NCBI GenBank assembly: GCA_034401795.1
Contig: CM067370.1
Span: 107,345,387 to 107,409,386, forward strand
Origin: Chaetoderma sp. LZ-2023a
Taxonomy: Eukaryota > Mollusca > Caudofoveata > Chaetodermatida > Chaetodermatidae
Direction: 5' to 3'
DNA: 64,000 nucleotides
Positions 37,701 to 49,700 of this stretch are shown here, one piece after another; position 1 is the stretch's first letter; each line of letters opens with the position of its first letter. Under the pieces are notes generated by a model. The model saw nothing but the letters and a program-made list of their open reading frames with translations, did not search any database and was not told the DNA's origin. Both the position numbers and the translations under genes were made by a program.

Positions 37701-40700
37701 ATGTTTTACGCGGTAATTTTATGAATGACGTAGTAGTATCTCTATATATAGCATTCGTAGTATTCGTAGTAAAACTAGTAACACGTGGGCTGATTGATAC
37801 ACGCTGATCACAGTAAAACTTTTTATCATTCACTGTTTAAGCCAGAGAAAACAACCATTAGTAATCTTTAAATAAAAATTGTTAACTCTTTCAACTGAAG
37901 TCATAGTATCGGAGAAACTCAATTTCATCTTAATAAGCTGTTGAATATGTTGCAAGTTTTTAAGGGGGATCTGTTTCTCACAGCTGCCATAGCCTACAAC
38001 AGCTTCCAGTTAAGCACTAACACTATTCAGCCTTCTTACATTGTATTTAATGATGTGTACTTTGTTTAGCCTACCAGTTGAAAGGGATATGTGATGTAGG
38101 TTGGTAAGTTACAAAATATATGTTAAACCTAGCCAATGAAATCACAGTATTCATGGGAGGTACATTATTGATTTTTTTGAAAATAATTTGACTGGGATAT
38201 GTAGCTGCCTTAAGCAGCAACAGCTTCCAATCAATGTAATTTCCAAATCTGCCAATACGTATTATTTTAGGTTTCCTATGCTCCCTGACCTTGGCCAGAG
38301 CCAGTACATGCATATTCTGAATCTGACATATGTTATACTGACAAATAACAATACTGGCTACTGTAGAACTGAAGACTGATACACTATCCTCAATAACATT
38401 CCCAGAAGTCCAATATTAATTATTCAACCATCTGTTCATGTCAGATTTGTGCAATTTGTGTAAACTATGTGTCGCATATTACACGCCTACTAATTACGGA
38501 CTATTAATTTTTTAGACGGACTACTGATTTGCCAAGTCTGGTAGTCCTTCCTCCTCGTTGTAACACGAACCAGTTTCAACACAGTTTGTTTGCTATGCAA
38601 GTGCTATGAACTGATATGCTTTATCCGATTTGTTTAGGAGTTACTGCTATGCAATTTTTTCAAACAAATTTTTTCCCTGTGACCAGGCCAAAATTTGGCA
38701 GATATGATTAGGGACTAAGGGCCAGTAAAAGTTTGTTCAAGAGAAGTTGATCCGTTAAAAAACATGGCCACCGTGGGCCAATCAAAATATAGCATGTTTG
38801 GCGGCCATATTGGATTTTTTTATTTGATGGATTTTGAGGCCAAAATTGGTTTTTATAAAAGTTTATGGGTATTCTGATCTCAAATTTGCAATTTTCGAAA
38901 CTGCCGGATAAACGGTTTGGTGGCCATCTTGGATCATTTTCCCGCCAAAGGCTCCCATACTAAAGCAATTGGAAATTTAAAATATCTTCTTCTTGAGAAC
39001 TACTGGCCAATTTCAATTATATTTGGCATGAAACATCCTTAAGGCATAGAGATTCAATTTTGTTCAAACGAACCCGATCGGCCAATTTGGCCGGCGACCA
39101 GTTTGAATTTTGGCCGATTTTTATAAATGTCTTTAAAAATCTTCTCCCAAATCATTTGAGGGATCGATTCAAAACTCATGAAATATGATCTAGGGTAAGC
39201 GCTGAAGGGAACTTGATTGACCAAAAAGTTTGGCGGCCATCTTGGATGACCTAGTTTTCACAAAAATGACTTCTTCCCCAGAACCGCCGAAGCGATCATG
39301 CCAAAATTTGTGATATATAATTAGCAACTAAGGGCGATTAATTTAAAATGTCTTCTCGAGAACTACCAGACCGATTTCAATTATATTTTGCAGGAAGCAT
39401 CCGTAGGGCATAAGGATCCGAGTTTGTTCAAATGAACCCGATCGGCCAATTTGTCCAGTGGCCATTTTGGATTTCGGCCAATTTCAGGATGTCTTTAAAA
39501 ATCTCAGAAACCACTTGGGGAATCTTCATCTAGGCCAAGAGGTAAGCCCAGTTTGTTCAAGAGGACTTGATTGACCAAATGGTTCGGCGACCATCTTGGA
39601 TGACCTGGTTTTCACGAAAATGACTCCTCCAGAACCGCTGAAGGGATCCGGCCGAAATTTGGGCCATTAAAATTTGTTCACGGAAAATTGATCCATCAAA
39701 AAAACATGGGCGCTGTGGGCCAATCAAAATGTAGTGTGTTTGGCGGCCATGTTGCACTTGCAAAAATGTCCACAAACTCATTTAAAAGACTGCTAAACCA
39801 CCCACCAACAATTTTGACAAAAATTGATGGTGCTCCAGGTGAGCGACAGGCCTCTTGGGGTTTTTTCGCATGTATTTTCCATCTGTCTAAGGCAAATATA
39901 CAGAAATTATGACGAAAACGATTTACTAAGCACTTATTCTAGCCGTATACAAGTTTTGAATGATAAACCGTAATTCAGATTTACAACAATATTTTGAATT
40001 ATTTTCCGAGTAAGTTCACCCCACACCCATGATAGCGTAATCGTCCTAGAGTAACACATACCTTCCTCGCTTAAATGGTTTAATTTACCAGCAAATATCG
40101 ACATTACAAGCCAAGAAAATGTTGTTATCATGTGTATTACACCATCTCAACATATTACAGGCTTATAAGGTCTTTGCAGCACGCATGCTCTGTCAAAGAA
40201 AAGGCAAATGTGACATATTTTCTTTGTTATTTGCAAAATCGGCCATGATTTCCGAGAAATGATACACTGTTCAAATTATTCTTGTAATCATTCTTCAATT
40301 ACGTTTTCATTGGCTATTATAATGACTACCAGTCAGTATATCCAATCAAAATGCGATGTGCTTTCTCTGATTGAAAACGAGAATTGTTACTACCGCAAAT
40401 TGGTCAATATCGTAAAATGCTAGATATAGATATACAATTACAGTATAGATAGATCGCACTAAATGAACTACCAGTAAAACTGCTGTTTAGAACAGTTTTC
40501 TCAACCAACTGCGTTTATATGGGCATATTTTTTTGCAAAATGTTATGCATTCTAATTATCTAGTAATATCTTGATACAAAATCCAGTTCAAAGTAGCCGA
40601 GAATTTGTATTCAGCAAAACTATTTTAGCTGTTGATTTATGGAGATCTATCAGATCTAAATATATGTGTTGTCTAGATGAGGTTCCTGTACAAGCCTGGT

Positions 40701-43700
40701 TCCCTGTATCGTTTTATTTAACTACTGTCGTCTATAAAACGGCAAGAAGTAACCAACCAACCATGCAATGAAACTTATTTGAGTGTATTGAACTTTTTGG
40801 CTGGTATATACTAACCATTTGTTGTGTATTTTGTCACTAAAGCCACTTCGAATTTGCAAATGATTTTGTGTTTCACAATATTTCTAATTCTATTTCATCA
40901 GTTCAGATTTTGAATATTAGATGGTTCGTGAACCGGACAAGCGTATCGCGAACCGGTTCGGTTCATGAAAATCTTCATGAACCACAGCCCTAGTCATAAG
41001 CATGAAAAAATTTATGTGCAGAAAATGCAAAAAGCTACGTCTAAAAATGCTGAAAAAATAATCTATTTTCAAGCTTTCTAAAAAGGATGCATGTCACGAC
41101 GATGAGTCATTACCGTGGCAATGTAGAATCTTTGTGACATCATAACAACGATCCGGGCATGAAAGTAAACGTTATTAAAAGAAAGACTCGCTGACATCAC
41201 CACGCACTCAACCACACCCATAGAGAATGTTCACACTAAATACATTTTTCAGAAAGAGGCTATGGCTCATTTCAGCTTAGATTACCATGCTTCCCTAACA
41301 TAGTTGATAGATTGGGTACAATAAATGATAATCTATATCCTGAAAAAGACTTGAAAACATTGCATTCCATTTTCCATTGCACTGTACTTAGTTTTCATGA
41401 GTCACATCTTATTCATGTCAGTTACTAGTTTGAGAGCTGTATATTTAGGTACATTCGCATAGGTAAATAAATATAATTACTGTTACTCCCAGTCTAAATC
41501 TATCTATTTCAAAATTAAGATATTAACCCTTTCACCAAGACATTCCCCATATCTCATTTTCAAGGCAACCACATAGGAAAACCGTTGAATATTTTGAAAT
41601 TAATTTGACTGGAAGCTTTCGGCAACAATGGCTTCCAGTCGAATTAATTTCAAGATATTCAACTGAATAAGTGCTATATCATAAAGAATATACTTTTTCA
41701 GGGATTTGTCGGTAAAAGCCTTAAAGCGATGCTAATCTCATCTCAAATGTTGTATTGCACCGATAGAATAGATTCCATATCATTCCTATCCTGTCACATT
41801 CCCTGATCTGTATCGCAGTTATCTGTTTTGTAATATCGATTAAATGTTGAACAGTGATCGACACCATTTTGTCTCCTCAAGCTATTGCGTGTGATGTCAT
41901 GTAAGCTCCAATGCATCACATTCTTTATTATGTAATGCTCATCCCATTGAATATTTTAAAATCAAATTGGTTTCAAAATATTCAACAGCTTACCTGTAGG
42001 ATTGCTTTTATACCACATTGCCAAACTATAGCTGGTGCCTCTATGACTGAGCATATATACCGAGGCAGACACACTAGGGTTTATCTGATTGGTTGAAAAG
42101 TAAATCATGACAGCCATCATAGGGTGTAGAAATGTACCAACATTTAACTACTAAATCTTGAATATCTTTCCTTAGCGGCGTGATAAAAAGCTTACCATTA
42201 CGTGGATAGTTTATGACCGGCGTGTTAGATCACCTGAATAGCTATCAAGAGATCGGATTAGTTATCCTTTAAGTTAATGATATTTAGCAATTTGTTAAAT
42301 GGGATACTGCTAAATAACAATTTGTCGCAGTTGATAAATGGAAGGTTAGTACCATATCAATTTTGACAATATTGCTGGCTTGCTGCTAAAATCTGTTGCA
42401 ATCAGGACCTTTAACGGCAACAGCTAATATTTAGACCATTCTCACACAGATCACTGGTTATTACTTTACAATGACAGGAGACAATGGAGGGATTCAATCG
42501 GTCAGTCACAAAAAAGTCAGTCAGGAAGATGTACAAATTGGTCTTTGAAGTTTCCGAAAAAGTTGGTCCCGATCCCAGGATGATTCATAATACGGAAAAA
42601 TTAGTTACCTCTCCGGGATGTAGAAATTGTTTGAGTGTAGCTTTCGTGACCATCTCGGTCACTTCTTCAGCACTAACTGACGGTCGCTGGCAATGTCACT
42701 CTGGTCAGTCTACCAGTCCATGCTGTCACGTGACTCCACAAGAACTGACCAGAGTGACGCTGCCAGCGACCGTCAGTTATTGATGAAGAAGTGACCGAGA
42801 TGGTCACGAAAGCTACACTCAAACAATTTCTACATCCCGGAGAGGTAACTAATTTTTCCTTATTATGGTCTTTGATGAATTTTCAATTTAATAACCAGAA
42901 ATGTGGTTGCAATGCAACCATGAAGCTCGACTTTACGACTTTGCAATGAACTCTGAAGCTTGACTTCAAACATAAAATAAATATAGAAGGTTTATCAATA
43001 CCCTTATCAACAAGAGGCCCTAGGGCATGTAACGCTAACCTGGACCATTAGCATTTGAACCATTTGCATTTAAATACCGGTAGATGTGATGGATAATTTT
43101 CGAAAAATCCAAGATGGCCACCAAAGAAATTGACCAATCAAAATCTCGTTTGATATGTTGAAGTCTACCACCATAGGATCATTCCACCAGTTTACTTGAA
43201 ATCAGGCAACTAACTAAGGAGTAGCGTTTTAAATGGTTCTGGAATGTTTTCAAAAAATCCCAATGGTCACCTGCAAAAAAACGAACAAACAAAATTCTGA
43301 ATAGAATCCACCAAGTCGTTATGGAGAAGATGCATTTTGACAATTTCCATTAAATTTTTCATAAAATTTATGATTTTCACCAAAGAAATCGAAACATTAA
43401 AATTCTAAATAGATGTTCCTGAGCCATAACCTTGATAGGGTCTGTTAGTAGCATTTTGACAATTTCATAAAATCTAAGATTTTCACCCCCAAAAATGGAC
43501 CAATCAAAATTCTATATAAATGTTCTGAAGCCTAGCCCCATAGAGCCTTCCAGTCAAAGTAAGTTGAAATCCGCCAAGCGATTAATGAGGAGTAGCGTTT
43601 TGACAGTAAATTTTTCATAAAATCTAAAGCTTTCACCAAAAAAACTTGACCAATCAAAATTCTGTAGCCTAGCCCCCATAGGGTCCTTTCAGTCAAATTA

Positions 43701-46700
43701 AGGTGAAATCTGTCAATTTTTTATAGAATCAGAAATCACATAAAAAAATGGCCAATCAGATTTTTTTATAAAAGTTCTGAAGCCGAAAACATTAGGGTCC
43801 TTCCAGTCAAATTGGGTTGAAATCTCACAAGAGGTTAATGTGTTGTTAAACAAATGGTGATGGATGAACGGCGGATGGTCGCCATGCGTATCAGTGACCT
43901 TGACCTTTGACCTTTTGACCCCAACATCAATGCGTGACGTCGTGCATTATAAGAAGCATGAGTCCAAGTTTGGGTCCAGTATGATTAATCAAACCTGAGA
44001 TATAAACATAACGGTTGAGCTAAATGGAAAATGTTAATGTTGAAAAAACCCAACGTTTTACCAAGGTCACAGTAACCTAGACCATTGAGATTTTAACCCC
44101 AATGAAATCGTCAGATGTCGTGTCATTATAAGGAATCGTGTGCCAACGTCTGGGTCCAATATGATTAACCAAACCTGAGATACAAACAGAAAAGTTGAGA
44201 TAAACGCAAATTGGACGCTGCCACCACCACCGCCACTCACTGCCACACGATGTGCAGGGTATCGCAATAGCTCATTTTACTTCCAACCCACTCAAATTAG
44301 TTTCAAAATATTTAACAGATTACATGTAGTCACCTTAAAATTAAGATTCTTGGAATTCAGCTTTCAAAGTTAAAATTAGGTCCAACATGGACAAAAGTGG
44401 ATGGTGCCTAGAAATTGATAGCTGAAAATGTATCCTTCAATTTAGCATCCATAGTACATGTTGCTAAGGCATGCACAAGAATAACTTACTTCTCCTTTGA
44501 AGACAACAGCTAAAACTGCAGCAATTACCAAGAGCATGAACACCAACAATAAGCTCCCAAAATACTGCAAAATAAAGATCAATAGTAACTGACTCTATGT
44601 CAAATAGTATGCATGAACAGAAGTATATATGAAAGGGACATGTTTTTCATCTCAGCGGCTGTGTTCTACTGATATATTAGGGCATATGCATTCCATATCA
44701 TTCCCTTTCACACACGTTCCGTTAATTAATATCACACTCATTTACTCATTGGATGATATGAACATGTGACCATGGGCAGTAGACCTGATAGAATTCAATG
44801 TCTAGCGTTGTCTAGAGGGCCTTCCTTTGGACTGATATAGGCATTAGAAGCTGCTATGTAATGGAAGACTCCAGTTTGCCAGTCAATCATATGACATCAT
44901 AATCAACTTCGTAACATGTAGGATGATGTCATAATCAATTACATCATGAATGACTCAGCTAAGCCTGTCATGAATGCATAATTGATGACAGACTAAGCGT
45001 TGTTGAGTTGAACGAATTGTATGTCTTTACTATTTAATAAACATGCTGTTGAATATTTTGAAAGTAATTTAACTGGGCGCTGTCGCTGCCATTGCAGCAG
45101 CAACAGCACCCAGTCAAATTAGTTTCAAAAGATTCAACAGCTTACCTGCATAACTTTCTGGAAATTGATAGTCAGGGAGATCAGGGAGAAAAGCATGGGT
45201 GCAGCTTAACTAGAGATGAGCGGGGTATAGCTAAAACTGGATTCCTCCATTAATTGCAATGTGGGACCGTATACAATGTACATGGTATACATTATAATAC
45301 ATACATGTATAATGACTAACAAATCCATATGGTATGATTTATCTGTAACCCCATGGGTACCAAACATGCTCAAACAAAAGATTCTCAACCCCTCTTATAT
45401 GTCAACAGCTCCTCAAAGCGCTCAAAATGCTACTCGTATAAATTAGGATTTCTCAAGAAAATTTTAAGACCATTTTTGTAGATTTACTACTGAAATTTAC
45501 AAAAATTGCTTTTTGTTTTCCAGAGAATGGGCATTCGCTAAGGAGACGGCAGAGGTTGATTTGGCTGTGTTGACCATCAGTGTGTTAATGGTCAAGAGGA
45601 TCCAATGTTCCTGCTTTGTCAGTGTCTGTTTACAGGAAAAGAACTCTTTTTTTAAAATTTACCACTGGAATGACTGGCTAACCGAGCTGGTTATTCGTCT
45701 GGTAAATTTTCAAAAATAGTCTTCTTTTGGCCTGTAAATAGATACCACTCAATAGCACATCAGAGGTCAGTTTGGCTGACTTGACCATTAAAGTGATAAC
45801 TTGGTACAAGGGGGTTAAATTCCATTCCATTTCATTGTGCTCCAATTGGAAAATATGTTGCTGGAAGATGTTGCTGTTTAAACCAGCAGCATCTTTCAGT
45901 ATGTTTGTTGCCAAAATGCACACTAGCCTTAAAGCCTTTCACCGACAAATCTCTATAAAAGTAAATTCTTTATGATATAAAATTTATTTTGCTGAATACT
46001 TTGAAATTAATTTGTTTTCAGTCAAATTAAAATAAAAATACCTTGGAAATGAGATATGGGGAATTCATCGGTGAAAGGTTTAAAGGTGCACATTCACACC
46101 AAAATGCTTCAAAATATTGTTAAAATTACATGCTTTAAAGGCTTAAGATGTAATGAAACGATATAAATCTTAAAATAGCTATGAAAATAATTTCAACATA
46201 TTCAACATTTAGATGCTGATTTTCAATGTCAATATTTCCAATGGGTGTATGTCTTCTAACTCATGCTACCTAACCCACCAAGATTTCTGCTAACATTTGG
46301 ACTCCTAGGTTAAGACACATGTTCAAGACACTGCCTTATATAGTGGCCCTGAGGAATGTTCATAGAGAAGGCTGTTTTTTGAACATTTATCATGGAAATG
46401 CATGGCTCGATAACCAAGTGAGTAATTTCAGTTAGTAAACCTATAGGATGGGGTAGAATCACGATATATAGCCCAACCTTCTGTATTAGACACCCACCCC
46501 CATAACTCAGCAATTTGTATCGGGGAAAAACCAGTTTTTAAGAACAAATTTGTAAAGATAGCGTGCATAATAATAACAATTGTGTCACGGGATTGCTCTA
46601 CTTTACATACGATCTCTGCCCTGATAAATTCCCGGTTTCATAGAAATCAGTACAGGCCTCGGATTTGTAGATCTCGGCCACTTATTAAATTACTACCAAT

Positions 46701-49700
46701 AATAGGTCACATATGTTCAAGATATAATAAGGTCTATTCCACAATTTTGTAGTCAAAATACACGTGAAACAGTGTTAGCATGATAAGTACCTTCCTTATA
46801 AGAATATTTTAAGACCAAATTTATGTACTAACCAAGCGGTGACCAAGCAGTCTCTCGCGTTGCGCATTAATTTTGTAATGCCGATCAACATCAAATGATC
46901 CAAAACAGAATAAAGACATACAAAAAAATTGCTTGAAAGTCCGAGAATTAAAATGAGATAGACCGCTTCTTATGTTGGTGAGCCGCTGGCTCTTCTGCAT
47001 TTTGAGGCGCTGTGTTCTCGCGAGATCTAATACACTAAGAAGTTTGTTATCAAACGGGTACCCATTATTCAGATCAGACTTAAAGTACAATACTCTGTCC
47101 CTATCGCACAATGTTAACATATAGCAATTCCAAGTTCTGAGTCCAGAATATTTATATCCGAGTACTCACTCTAAACAAAGTCATTTTGCGATTGGAGGTG
47201 AGTCATGTGATTTATATCTTTTCGGGACGACATGTAAATGATCTTTACGCAATATTTAGGTGCTCCAATTTAATAATTTCACTTCCACGATGATGTTTTG
47301 AGGCATAGATTAAAATTAGTCGTAAGGCGGCAAGAATTTGTACCAGGAAATTGAGTTCAATTTTCGTGGTTTAATTTTTAGAAAGTTTTTTAGGAAGTCT
47401 CTAAAATAAGCCCCCCCCCCCCAACCCCATTTTATCAGCGATGTTGGTTTGGAAATTGAACACCTCTTGTCCTAATAGAAGCCTAGGCTTCAAATAGGCG
47501 AAATACGGTAACTCTTAAAACTGTTCAAATTGGCTACTGCACTGGTCTTGAGAAATGTCTATTTGCAAACCAAGACAACACTATTTTTGAAATTTTAACA
47601 CTGGAATAACTGCCAGTCATTCCAGTGATAAACTGATAAATTAAAAAAAAAAGTCTTCTCTTGGACTGCAAATCGATATTTTCTAAGAGAAAATTAAAAT
47701 TTTCTTGACCAAATTTGAGGGTTAAAAAGTTAAAACAGCCATCTCTTATTCAGGACCATTGCAATGACCCCTCATGTGCTTGATATTAAAGTTGATTGTA
47801 TAATAATTAACCCATAGCACGCGTGTCAACAATTTACAATTTTCAAATTAAACTAACATATGAACTGGTGTTCCTTTTTCAACAAATCGTGATGGGGAGA
47901 TGGTGCTGTCGTATACGGGTAAGGGTTAGAGTACATACCACGAGTGTAAAACACTTATTCTTCTTAACTGTAGTCACGAATCCAAGAAATGCAATTAGCA
48001 GAATAGTGCCTCCAGTAGCGATGAGTAAATATGAGGCGTAATCGTATAAATCACTTCCAACAATCGCAGAAATAAAGATCTTGTCCACAGCTGTCCAAAT
48101 GCCAATACCGAGGACTGCACCGCCAGTAATCTGTACACAACATGGAGAAGATTCATGCGCAAAATAAGAAATAATCAGATTTACCTTTTAATGGCTAACA
48201 TGGGTTAAGAATATCTAAATATTTGTTTATTAAATGTCCATTTGGAGGCTAACAGAAAACCATTTTTGAAAATTTAACACTGGAATGACTAGCTTAGTTA
48301 TCGAGCCAGTCATTCCAGTGGTAAATTTTCAAATATAGTCTTCTCTTGGCCTGCAAATGGTCATTCCCCACAAGACCACTGTAGAGGCCAGTTTTGGCCA
48401 GCTATGCCATAAACAAGGCAAATCAATTGATGTATGCTCCCCGAAGGCATACTCTGCAGAGAAACTGAATGGATAACCCCGAAGGCATATGCTTCAGGGA
48501 AACATTTTCTGTGATATTCAGTCGACCATGAAAAGTAGGTCAGCATGACCTACTTTTCTACTCTGCACACCTTCTCCCTAAGATGCATCCACATACCAAG
48601 TTTGATGAGCACATGCGCAAAAGTCTTGAAACTATGCCTGGACAAACATTTTCTGTCATATTCAGTCGACCATGAAAACTTGGTCAGCATGACCTACCTT
48701 TGACCTACTTTTGATACTCCACACACCTTCTCCCTAAGATGCATCCACATACCAAGTTTGGTGACCATATCTGAAAAAGCCTTGAAACTATGCCCCGGAC
48801 AAACATTTTCTGTGATATTCAGTTGACCATGAAAAGTAGATCAGCATGACCTACTTTTGACCTACTTTTCATACTCCGTACACCTTCTCCCTAAGATGCA
48901 TCCACATACCAAGTTTGGTGACCATATGTGAAAGTCTTGAAACTATGCCCCGGACAAACTTATATATGGTGAACTGACGGACGGATGAACGGACGGACGA
49001 ACGGATGGACAGACGAACGGACAAAGCGGCGACTATATGCTCCCGCGAAAAAAATTTCGGGGAGCATAAAGAGCTAACTGAATAATTATCAAATATCTTA
49101 TGCCATCAGTTAGCAATTGATATGGGCAGATAGATTGGACATGTACTTTATGCAAAATATTTAAATTAGACAAAACCTTAATATAACACTACATGTATGT
49201 ATAACAAATATGTACACATTGCATGTTACCAACACAAACAACAAGGACATACTAGCGACCTCAAATTGAATTGGACTTACTGAGACTTAACCATTTAATG
49301 GCTAAGATAGTCAAGGAGACCATTTTTGAGATTTTTAGAATGACAGGCTCGAAGTCGTTCGTGGGAAATTTTCCAGAATTCTTGGCTTACAAATGGGCAT
49401 TCACCAAACACAAATTTCAATTTTTTTGAGAAATCTTGACCATTAACCCTTTAACACTGACATCAGCCAAAAAAGTCCTCTGCAGATGTCTTAAATGTCC
49501 ATTTGCAGACGAAGAGAAGACGATTTAAAAATTGTTATTAATGGAATGACTGGCTCGATAACCGAGCCAGTCATTCTAGTGATAAATTTTCAAAAATAAT
49601 CTCCTCTTGGTCTGCAAATGGAATTTAAGGGTTAAACGGTTAAAGGAGTAAGATAGTGGGTTTATAATTTAATTATGAAAATTCTGTCATGTATGTTCAA

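Larger units (their letters stand above)
36376..40992. mobile_element. 4.6-kb hAT-type element with 8-bp duplication
   Basis: Begins TAGGGCTGGGCGAAC and ends GAACCACAGCCCTA: inverted TAGGGCTGKG ends. Both sides carry the identical GTCATAAG (36368-36375 and 40993-41000), the hAT target signature. The right subterminal part is rich in GGTTCATGAA/GAACCGGTTC. Inside are R2 repeat segments (36443-36810, 38660-39870) and about 2.9 kb of unassigned sequence. No transposase frame seen. It lies in tetraspanin intron 3. Confidence 0.85.

Noticed and set aside
42484..42783. 99-codon frame across the long inverted repeat
   Set aside because: The frame crosses the hairpin and its loop, with no family resemblance.
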